64,000 nt of DNA, taken from positions 1,364,001 to 1,428,000 of the forward strand of contig NC_069671.1 in NCBI RefSeq assembly GCF_027244095.1. Reading direction: 5' to 3'. Positions 55,245 to 64,000 of this stretch are shown here, piece by piece. Position numbers and translations under genes: made by a program. The DNA comes from Hemicordylus capensis (taxonomy: Eukaryota; Chordata; Lepidosauria; Squamata; Cordylidae). Position 1 is the stretch's first letter, and each line of letters opens with the position of its first letter. The notes under the pieces are model-generated. The model was not told the DNA's origin. It did no database searches and saw nothing but the letters and a program-made list of their open reading frames with translations.

Positions 55245-57050
55245 GTAAGTAGGAATTGCGGTCTGTAGAGCATGCAGAAGAGGGGGAAATCGGAGCTTGG
55301 TATACTTGCTGGAGGGAGGGGGGCTGCAGACCCAGCTTTTGACTGGTCTACCTTCTGCTATAGGAAGATGATTCAGGCTTCTCTTGAGCTGTGATTCATG
55401 TATCTCCTTTCCACCCCCATATTACTTTCAGAATGAGCCTTTTATTGCCGATATTAACATGACTAGAATAAAGGTAGGGCTCCTGTGGCCAAGAGGTGTT
55501 TGCATCCTGAAGGGAAGTGAACAGTTATGTGTGTGTGTGTGTGTGGCTTTGCAAGGATTTAGGAGAAATTCTAGAGGAGTTTCTGATGCTGAGGATGGGT
55601 GTGTGTGTGTGTGCGTGCGTGCTGTGAAATGGCTATGATCTGGGGCATTGTGAAGCCATACAGATCTGTGAGGTTGGTCCAGCGAGACCGAGATGTGGAG
55701 TTCGTTCATCTGAGAGTGTGCCAGTGGTTCAGGTTAGCCACCGAGACTGGGAGCAGGCTAATGACCAAATTCATGGTCAAAAGAGGCATCGGACCTGCAG
55801 AAGAGCTGATGCAGAGGGCCATAGCCGTTGGCAGCCTTATAGGGAGAGAGAAGGTCCTGTAGAACAAGACTGAGACAGACCAGAGACGTGGGCCAGTTGT
55901 ATAAGTCTGCCTCCTCTCATCTGGTGGGCCCTTGAGGTTCTTCCTGCTGGAGCTCAGAAGGAAAGCACAAACAGAACACAACTGAGGATCCTTGGAGGAC
56001 CAATAAAGCTCCTCAGAATACAGAGGCTGCACTTGCTGGGGGATTCCACAGACCTAAAGAGGCAGTCTTTATTCCCCCCCCCCCCAAAAAAAGGTGTGTC
56101 AATATTTAGCAGGTTTTATTAGAGGGGTGTGTGTGTGTGTGTGTGTCCAGGTCAGATGTGACTGTGACTAATGTATCTGTGGTGGTGTGTGTGTGTGATT
56201 ATTTACTTGAAAGTGAAGTTTGGCAACCCAATTTGGTTTCTCGCTCCTGGCACCAGTGAGATGTTCCCAGTGTTATGAGTCAGAGAGGAACCTTAAATAG
56301 GCCAGCGATTAGAAGGGAGCTTCTCGGCTGCCTGTGGTGTCCTCCTACTCACAGGTGTCTCTTTTCTGGTGGGGGAGGAAGGCAAGGGAGTATGAAGTGG
56401 GGACTAGGAGGTGGGGGTGGGGGTGGTGGAGCCGCCTCTGCAGCAAGGTGGATGGTCCTCCTGTGTCGAGTCCTGGTACTGACACTCCTAAAAAGCATTG
56501 CAAAAACCCCAGCAAGGTTCTAATGAAGCAAGAAGAAGGGTTGCAAGCCTATAGATATTCCTTGATCAAGGAGCATCATGTTGAGAACCATTGGCTGGCT
56601 TGCAATGAGTTTCTTCCTATGTGAGGGAAATGGCTTGGAAGAAGAAGAGAGCAATTGGTGGTGGATAGATGTATGAATGGCTGTTGGCTGGAACCCCCCA
56701 TGTTCAGAGGCAGTATGCCTCTGCTCATCAGATACTTGGGACAAAAAACAAGGAAAAGCGGTTGCCTTCATCCTCTGCAGGTGAGCTTCCCAGAGGTTTC
56801 TGGCTGGGTCTTCTTGGAAGCAGAATGCTGGGCTAGGTGGCCGTTTGGCCTGATCCAAGCTCTTGTGTTCTTACAGTTTCTTACCAAAGATCATTGTAAA
56901 TGCTGGAAGCTGAAAATTAGGCTGGCAGTAGCGATCGGATTAACTAATGGTTGGCCACTGGAACAGATCTAGTCAATCTCCTCTTCCTACTCCCATGTGG
57001 CTTTCAGTTACGTGTGGCTTCTAAAACCTCTTCCCTAGTGCCAGAAGACA
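55245..57050. other. CIT intron, mostly unassigned, with TG microsatellites
   Basis: TG tracts lie at 55528-55545, 55600-55612 and 56127-56146, with a C/A run near 56075. No exon or classified repeat was seen; about 55900-55960 has SINE-like words only. Confidence 0.45.
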
Positions 57051-57054
57051 GAGG

Positions 57055-57290
57055 TAGTGTGGTATAGCGGAGACAGAGCTATGAACAGGGAATCCCCAGT
57101 TTGAATCTCACCTTTGCCATGAAAGCCTTTGATGCCCTTCTTAGGTAAGCCACTCTCTCTTAGCCTCAAACCTTCCCCCACCCCCCAATCTGCAATAATA
57201 GTGGCCTACCTTACAAGGCTGTTGAGGATTACAGGAAGAGACTGCATGAGAAGAACTCTGAATATTTGAACATGCTGTACAAATTCTAGG
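57055..57290 (+). repeat. tRNA-derived SINE, old
   Basis: GGTAGTGTGGTATAGCGGAG, CCAGTTTGAATCTCACC and TTACAAGGCTGTTGAGGATT, a diverged copy of the family at 49320. Confidence 0.65.
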
Positions 57291-57386
57291 TATTAATTAT
57301 ATAAGAATGATTCAGGGGGAAATGTTCAATATGATCTTGTCAATTGTCAATATGATCTTGTCAGTCTTCTGGCTGAAAGATCTGAG

Positions 57387-57522
57387 CAGTGTTCCCTCTA
57401 ACAGGAGTTCCCAGATGTTGTAGACTACAACTCCCATAATCCCCAGGCAAAGGCCATTGTACCTGGGCATGCTGGGAGTTGTAGTGAACAACATCTGGGA
57501 ATCCCTGTTGAGGGGAATGCTG
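57387..57522. mobile_element. hAT palindromic MITE, 136 bp, with target duplication
   Basis: The ends CAGTGTTCCCTCTAACAGG and, reversed, CAGCATTCCCCTCAACAGG are flanked by identical GATCTGAG at 57379-57386 and 57523-57530. The inner arms are CCCAGATGTTGTAGACTAC and AACTCCCATAATCC with their inverses. The end sequence differs from that of the copy at 10640 although the core is shared. Confidence 0.92.
57467..57485 (-). promoter_or_regulatory. ZNF143/SBS motif in a MITE
   Basis: ACTACAACTCCCAGCATGC on the minus strand equals the known vertebrate SBS/ZNF143 motif (ACTACAAYTCCCAGMATGC). It lies in the right arm of the hAT MITE. Confidence 0.6.
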
Positions 57523-58067
57523 GATCTGAGGCCATCTTTCAGAATACTTGAGGCCTTTTAGTCCCACCAGAATGCATTCTGTCATAAGTAATTTGTGGCT
57601 CTCTGTGGGAGTCCTTGGCTGATGTACAAGCTGTGGGGTAGCTTGTGGCAGTTGCTAGGTGGCTTTTGGTAGATACCTTGAAATTTTAGGATGCCTTGGA
57701 TATGATTCAGTTGGCACTTAGGTTTAGTAACTATGGTTTTTGCTTACAGGAGCAGATACTGCCAGAGGGGAAAAAATTAAAACACAGATTGGATGAATGT
57801 CATATATGTGCTCATAAATGCCAGTAGTGAAGATTCAGAATTGGTTGATTAGCTGCCTGTCTCTAGTCGGGGCTCAGCATCCCCAGATAACACTGTTTAA
57901 AAAGTAATTAAAAGTATCGTAAGGATCAGTCAATCATGATAGTGTTGGAGAGCCTCTCTTCAATCTTGGTCACTGTCTGTGCCACGTAACTGTAATTCTG
58001 TTGAGAGAGAGAATGAACGTGTATTGGTTTTCTACCAATTTTAGTGAAATGGCTTCTCACAAAGATT

Positions 58068-58160
58068 TCTGGGAGTTGTAGTTCAGTGAGGCACTTGCAA
58101 ATGCTGTTACAGGTACCTTGCTGTCTTCACAGAACTACAGTTCCCAAGGTACTCTAGGAA
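58068..58160. repeat. Degraded foldback MITE pair
   Basis: TTTCTGGGAGTTGTAGTTC and, about 50 bp later, GAACTACAGTTCCCAAGG are opposite arms of an ACTACAACTCCC-type palindrome. Confidence 0.55.
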
Positions 58161-58719
58161 GAGGAAATGACTAGTGAATGCTACGCTACATCTATAGTGT
58201 TGATACGCCCTGGCCCTTTTTAATTCAGGAAACGGTTCTGGTATGTTGAGGAGGATGTCGGGTTCCTTTCAATCATCTGGCTCTGCCAGTGACTGGGATG
58301 AAATAAGAACGCAGATGTGGTGCACAGAAAGCGTTGATGAGCTTGTCCTTCAAAATAATGAGGCTTTTATGAGATGGCCATACAGCTGGAGGGACTGATG
58401 TTAATTGCCCTTCTCTTTTCACAGTCTTAAATGTGCTGCCATTATGGGTTTTCGTTTTTTTTTTTAATAAGGATGGCTCACTGTATATTTTCAGTGGCAA
58501 AGAAAATGAATTTCATAAGAGTACATAGGCCTGGGTTAGTTGCATGTGATGACCACAGCTGGCATTGTGCATAGTAGAATGTGAAATGTGCTCTGTCCCA
58601 AGAGCAGAATAATGCAGTGCATGAGAGAGTCCCCAAACATGGCCTCAGGACACATGAAACAGCCACCTGAGCAGGTCTTGGTATGGTTAGTGACCTCTTG
58701 GGTCTCCCATCCACTTTGG

Positions 58720-59085
58720 GGGGTGGGCCATAGCTCAGTGATAGACCATCTGCTTGGGGAGGAGAGCTGGTCTTGTGGTGGCAAGCATGGATGGTCTCCT
58801 TTGCTAAGCAGGGCCTGCTTGGGTTTGCTTGGGTGGAAGACTACCTGTTTGCACGGTAAGATAATTCCCCTGAGGGCATAGGGTTGGCACTCCAGGGAAG
58901 AGCATCTGCTTGGCACGCAGGAGGTCCCAGTTCACTCCCTGGTAGCATCTCCAGAGAGGGCTGGGAGAGATCCCTGTCTGATACCTTGGAGAGCTGCTGC
59001 TGCTGATCTGGATGGGCAGGACTGAGCTAGATGGAACCATTGTGGGACTTGGTATAGGGCAGCTTCTTAAGTTCCTAGAGAAAGA
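58720..59085 (+). repeat. tRNA SINE stub followed by composite 5S/tRNA SINE
   Basis: A cut-off tRNA head (GGCCATAGCTCAGTGATAG, 58725-58755) precedes a composite copy: the 5S unit (TTTGCTAAGCAGGGCCTGC), the tRNA unit (AGAGCATCTGCTTGGCACGC) and the tail (GGGCAGCTTCTTAAGTTCC). Confidence 0.8.
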
Positions 59086-59984
59086 AGTGTTATCGTTTGC
59101 CCTCACTATGGGAAGGAGAGGAGAAAGGCTAGCAAGCTGTAAAGCTGGCTCCTGACTCTGGAAGCTTCTGCTGCAACCGCTGTCTCACTGAAGTGGTCAG
59201 CTTGTGTCTGGGTTGTACCACTTCAGACTAAATGGCCCACTTAGGCTCACATAACTGAATGCTCCTCCATAAAAGGACATAACCTGAGTATAGAAAACTC
59301 AGGTTATGAAGACAACCAAGCCAGAACTATCATGCCTGATGTCTCTCTTTCTGGGTGTATGGCTTTTTTTTACTATATGGAGGTGCATTCAATTGTGTCT
59401 TGCACACTCCAGCAGTCTGAAGTGGGACACAGCCCAAATGCAGGTTTCTGCTGCCCCAATACATTGACTGAACAGAGAAGGTGGTGAGGTATGTATACAC
59501 TTGGGTTGATTTCCCTTGTGTAGTGGGAGAACCACTCAGGGTCTTGAAAAATGCTCGCTCACTTGTTGAATTGCACGTTCAGAAGTTTTAAAAACTCCTT
59601 GTTTAGTGGGCCTTTTACAGCATTCCTGTTATGTGTTGCAACCCTAAGATCCTATGGCTGAGAAATATAGATGGGGAAAGAAGATGGCAGCTGGGATTCT
59701 CAAGGATCTGTATCCTGCACTGGAAATTAGTTTCTCTGGTTTGGGAAAACCATCGGTTCCTCAACCTATTCATACATTTACAGAAATGGATGGTGCGGTG
59801 GGCTCTTATCTCTTCATCCTGCCAGCACTCTCCCCTTCAGTGGGGGCCGGATGTGGCTTCTACAAAAGCATGGAGGCCCAAACCAGGCCACGCTGATGGG
59901 AGGGGGAGTGCCGGTGGGGCCTAGGGGCATTGCCCCTGAGGAGTTGCGGCGGCACGTAAGGTGACCTCTAGCCTGCCCTTTCAA

Positions 59985-60175
59985 CCCTATAGGGTAACCC
60001 CTTATCGGATTCCCCTCTGCAAGCATTCCGAACTGGTTCAATCCAAACTGGGCCCGGTTCAACTCAAACTCAGACTTGCCCCCCTATTTGGGGGGCAGGT
60101 CTGGTTTGATGTCAAACCGGGCCAGTTCGAATCGACCCCCAGTTCTATTCAAACTGGTTCTGCACATCCCTGTCC
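59985..60175. repeat. AGGGATGTGC-family element, one arm
   Basis: CCCCTTATCGGATTCCCCT, many CCGGTT-type words and the end GGTTCTGCACATCCCTGTC match the right arm of the copies at 34213 and 42868. Confidence 0.65.
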
Positions 60176-61290
60176 TCCTTGCATTCCCTTGGAGATCGCA
60201 GTATGAGATAAGAGACAGCAGGACCCATACTGGGATCTGCATGAGAACTCACGAATGAGCACCCTGATTCAAGAGGATTTAATGTCAACTGAATCCAGTA
60301 GATGGATTCATGTTGTCCAGTGATCCTTGGTACATGGATGGTGCATGTTGTGTAGTTGGGCTGAATTTGCTCCAATAAGTATCGGTTAGAAAACTTAGTA
60401 GGGACTGGAATTAGTTGTACACACTGTCATGCCTTGTTGTGTGTCTGTTCTTGACAAGGCTCCTCTTGATTTTGATTGGATTGGGAGACTTCCCTCTCTT
60501 GGTTTCTGAGATGTTTTTTGGCACCTCACCGACGGAGACAGAAGGACAAAAAAGCAACAGTGTAGGAAAACGTTTCCTGCACAGTTGCCTTTTTGTCTTC
60601 CTGAGATGTTTTTTAACTCTGTTCATATAATTATTCTAGTCTGTGTGAAAATAATCATTCCTGAATCATTCAGTGCTCAGAATAATTGGTGACATAGATG
60701 TCCAGAAATTGGACCCCGTGCATTCCAACATACATTTTCCAGTGTATAGTGGAGGCAGACGATGGTCCGGGCTGGCTGAGCTGCACTAGTACCCCTGAAG
60801 TGGGGCTGCCATTGGCTGAGCTATTCAGCCCTCGGGGAGAGACAGAAGGGCCCTGGCCAGAAACGTGGCCCTAGAAAGCAGGAGCCTTCGGGCCGAGAAG
60901 GCCATCGGCCACGGGACAGGAATCCAGACGGGAGTCCAAGAGGAGATTAAAAAATCAGGGGAACGAAAAGGACAGGGAGGAGGCATGCCACATGATCAGG
61001 AGCGGCAGGGAAAAGGCACTGCAAGTTGACTTGCAATGCCCAGCCAGATCTTGAGCAGCAGGCCACAGCAGGGATTGTGTTTAAAGTTGGGAAGCCAGCT
61101 TGCAGTTTAGGGCCTGTACTCTCCCTGTGTGAAAAAGAAAGGAGGAGTTAGGTTTTTAAAAATTGCCCCCTTGTTCAGGTTTGTAGAAAGGCTGCAAGAC
61201 CTTATCTTCCTTGGTTTTTGGTTGGTCTGGGTTTTTGTGTTTGTAAATCACTTTGAACTGTTTTGAAAGAGTGATGTGTGTATGTAGGGG

Positions 61291-61312
61291 TGTGTGTGTG
61301 TGTGTGTGTGTG
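61291..61312. repeat. (TG)n microsatellite
   Basis: An uninterrupted TG tract; CA-rich tracts follow at about 61330-61345 and 61425. Confidence 0.9.
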
Positions 61313-61589
61313 ATAAAAAGGGCTTGCGTGCACACACACACAGATAATCACACAAACTCTGATTCTAGACCAGGAGCTCATGGCCTAGTACTGAGACATT
61401 TGTGTGTGTTCGCGTGCACGCATGCACACACACACCCCAATAATCACATGTTCCATGATGGGATTTGCTTCTGATTAAACATGCATCTAGTTTCATTGTT
61501 TGTGTTTATTTTTAGAACTGCTTTACTAGTTTCTGCTGTTTGAACACTCAAGGTGGGGTATACAGTATGAAACAGAAGACTATTGTTGT

Positions 61590-61845
61590 TGTTATTAATT
61601 TGATTTCTATACCACCCTTCCAAAAATGGCTCAGGGCGGTTTACACAGAGGAATAATAAATAAGATGGCTCCCTGTCCCCGAAGGGCTCACAGTCTAAAA
61701 AGAAACATCAGATAGACACCAGCAACAGTCACTGGAGGTACTGTGCTGGGGGTGGAGAGGGCCAGTTACTCTCCCACTGCTAAATAAAGAGAATCACCAC
61801 GTGAAAAGGTGCCTCTTTGCCAAGTTAGCAGGGGTTAGGGGCAAA
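61590..61845 (+). repeat. R1 repeat, full length
   Basis: TATACCACCCTTCCAAAAAT (a variant 5' start), TCCCTGTCCCCGAAGGGCTC, AACAGTCACTGGAGGTACTG and GTGCCTCTTTGCCAAGTTAG. Confidence 0.75.
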
Positions 61846-61959
61846 GGCCCAGAGGGCACTGCCATTAATCCTAAAAACAAACACTTGACATGTGTAATCG
61901 GGTGCCCCAAACCCCCAGATTTCACCAAAGAAGCAACTGAGGCAAGACAACATTGTTCT

Positions 61960-62150
61960 TGATACTTGGGAACATTGGAAGCTGCCTCAACCAAACCCTT
62001 GGCCCGTCCAGTTCCGTGCTGTCTCCCCTGACTGGCCAGCTGCTCTCTCTCCAGCCAAGTAGGGTTCCAGTCGGAGGTTTTCCTGCCTTGCCTGGAGAGG
62101 CTGTCAGGGACGAAACCAAGCCTGTGACCCACTGCTGAGCTGCAGCCCCC
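61960..62150 (-). repeat. Old tRNA-derived SINE
   Basis: Reversed and diverged tail and body (GGAAGCTGCCTCAACC; CTGACTGGCCAGCTGC; GACCCACTGCTGAGCTGC). Confidence 0.5.
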
Positions 62151-62164
62151 CACTAGATAGGAAG

Positions 62165-62275
62165 TACCGTATTTAACTGAATCCGAAACGAGGTTTCCCC
62201 GGAGCTCTTTGATACTCCTAATTGGGGGTTGGGAGGGATTGTCTTCAGTTCAGAGTCCTCTTCTTTTGGGGCAGA
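62165..62275. repeat. Fragment of the TACTGTATTTACC-type element
   Basis: TACCGTATTTAACTGAATCC and GTCTTCAGTTCAGAGTCC match parts of 46907-47072. Confidence 0.4.
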
Positions 62276-62724
62276 CAGTCATTGAGGAAGGGTTAAGGCC
62301 CTTGTAGAGAGAGCATTCCCTTTCTCTCCATGGGGCAGCTCCCCAAATACCAGCATTGTGGTTCGGGGATGCAGCATGTAACCCATCAGCTGGGAGCCTT
62401 GGTGGTCAGCCAAAATATTGTACTGGCCGCTAACCCCACCCTTCCTCTGAGAGGGAGGGGCAATGACTTCTCTGGGGTGTCGGAGACCAAAGCTGGAGCG
62501 GCTCTGAAGCCTCTCAGGGAGCCCCTGGCCTGCTTTGGAGCCTGACGTTGCTCTTCGCCTCAGGGAGGCTTGAAAACCGGGAAGACATTTTGCTTCTTTC
62601 CAAGCGTCCCGTGTGAGGCATAGAACGGTTCTTGCCAGATGAAAAGCGCTCTCCGGTGGTGAGGTGACAAGCACATTTAGTGCAGCCCTGAATATGGGTG
62701 AATTCCTTGTGAATATTACGAATA

Positions 62725-63078
62725 CAGTTGTCCCTCACCGATTGCAGTTTTCCCAATTGTGGATTTGAGTATCCGTGATTGGGAAATTGTGACCACCCTT
62801 GGCAACCGTGCCCCTTGGCAACCGTGCCCCGAGTATCTGTGGTTTGGCGAGTTTTTTTTTTTTTTAAATAAATTGGCTGGTGTGTGTGTGTAGGGGTCAT
62901 TTCCAAGGCCAGGGGACAATTCTATCTTCTTCTTTTTTTAACCTTATTTTCGGTCTTTCCATGACCGCAGTTCCCCTACTCCCTGTTTGCCATTGGTTTC
63001 AATGGCTCCTCTACTGCAAATTCGGCATCTGCAAGCTTTTCTGGGAATGGAACCCTCACGGTTGATGAGGGACAACTG
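62725..63078. mobile_element. mariner/pogo (Tigger-like) MITE, 354 bp
   Basis: The ends CAGTTGTCCCTCACCG and, reversed, CAGTTGTCCCTCATC are flanked by TA on both sides (62723-62724, 63079-63080). It is related to 31826-32201. The interior is non-coding, with a T run. Confidence 0.85.
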
Positions 63079-63079
63079 T

Positions 63080-63340
63080 ATTTATATACTGCTTTTCCAA
63101 ATATGAATGAATAAATAAAATGAATATATGAATGATATGAGAGGGAGAGATATAATGTATGAAGATCATGAATGAATGAATGAATGAATAAATAAAAAGG
63201 AAACATAAGAGAAATGCCAGCAATGGTTACTGGAAGGATGCTGTGCGTGGGGGTGGAGAGAGCCAGTTGCTCTCCCCCTGCTCAATAAAGAGAATCACCA
63301 CTTTAAAAAGATGCCTCTTTGCTCAGTTAGCAGGGGACAT
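63080..63340 (+). repeat. R1 repeat split by the MITE
   Basis: It starts TTTATATACTGCTTTTCC right at the MITE's TA and ends GATGCCTCTTTGCTCAG. An AATG-rich tract fills the middle (about 63105-63190). Confidence 0.65.
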
Positions 63341-63834
63341 TTGCTATTAAATTAGACAGCTACTATTAATAGGCACTTGCTATTAAAACTACCACAAAGT
63401 GTTTATTTACATGGCTGGCCTTCCTTCTTGCTCCAGGGAATCTGCAACCAGTTTATTAATTGCCTAGTTAAAGAGGCTTGTGCTGCTGTGAATAGCTCTT
63501 GTGTGTGCTTTTATTACAGCAAGTGCTTAAGCGTGGGGGTGGCGAATAAGTGTGTTATTACACCGACCTCTCCCAATATGAAATGCATCTTATAGTTCCT
63601 AGCTCTAGTTATGGGAAGAAGACTTCGGGTTACTAGATGTCAGAATATATATACTGGTTCTCGCGATCCAGCAGCCGTAGCTGTGCCTCTGAATGTCGGG
63701 CAGTGGAGAGAGGGAGAAGAGACCTGTGCACTCCCGATTCCTGGTCACCTGCGAGGTGAAAAGGATCAGGAAGTGATTGTGTGCGAGGGATCCACTGTGA
63801 TTACCCAGCACAGGCAGCCCGAGTAGATCCCTTG

Positions 63835-64000
63835 CACAGACAAGCCGGCGGCCCCCCTAACTGGACCTCCCCAGGTGATCTGAATAGGCAGCAGGGTTCA
63901 TGCCAAATGAGGCGATCTCTGAAGTACCCTGGCCCCAAGCGGTTCAGGTAATAGCCAGCACTATTTATCAGGGATGTGCATGAATGGGTTTGTGCAGTCC
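63835..64000 (+). repeat. Unclassified repeat piece and start of an AGGGATGTGC element
   Basis: CTGGACCTCCCCAGGTGATC is related to the repeat at 4440. From about 63970 the sequence GGGATGTGCATGAATGGG begins another AGGGATGTGC-family copy, cut by the window edge. Confidence 0.5.

Noticed and set aside
55245-64000. Search for the next CIT exon (expected to encode a coiled-coil start resembling MEKKLLIKSKELQ)
   Set aside because: No matching frame with splice sites was found; it probably lies beyond the window.

Overview
The window is vertebrate nuclear DNA, most likely from a squamate reptile (lizard-like). The evidence is the repeat content: tRNA-derived SINEs with a BovB-like tail (Sauria-SINE type), SINEs with a 5S rRNA head, L2 and CR1 LINE remnants, many small hAT foldback elements, and intron-split genes whose products resemble mammalian orthologues. 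Only two protein genes can be named, and both run off the window edges.

Layout. At 1-1540 lies intron 1 of BICDL1, read on the minus strand. Its first coding exon (149 codons, with the dynein-adaptor CC1 box) is at 1541-1987, inside a CpG island reaching about 2720. From about 2.7 to 27.7 kb is repeat-rich intergenic DNA. It holds one intact, unrecognised 177-codon minus-strand ORF (25409-25942) and a few non-repetitive stretches that could be conserved regulatory DNA. A second CpG island (about 27.7-28.6 kb) carries CRE, E-box, inverted CCAAT and E2F-like sites and is the likely CIT promoter and non-coding first exon. From 32337 to 55244 nine plus-strand coding exons of CIT (citron rho-interacting kinase) run in order. 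They encode the N-terminus, the whole AGC-type kinase domain and the C-terminal hydrophobic motif, about 430 residues. The coiled-coil and later parts lie beyond 64000. Gene order and divergent orientation (BICDL1 away from CIT) match the human 12q24 arrangement, more tightly packed here.

The most notable point is inside CIT. The DFG motif reads GFG (position 239 in human numbering) and the first glycine of the glycine-rich loop is Arg (position 104), while the ATP-binding Lys, the HRD Asp, the catalytic-loop Asn, the APE motif and all splice sites are kept. This suggests an altered or non-canonical kinase (compare CASK, which also has GFG) that has kept its scaffold.

The other strong theme is foldback DNA transposons. 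Several hAT elements are bounded by 8-bp target duplications that can be read directly, and many share a palindromic core carrying a ZNF143/SBS-like motif. Others are a 1.2-kb element with a CAGGGGCGTAGC end, two mariner/pogo-like elements with TA flanks, and a family ending in AGGGATGTGC. There are also composite 5S-plus-tRNA SINEs, nested insertions and inverted SINE pairs. Virus-like material is limited to a short DIRS-like fossil and one doubtful LTR.
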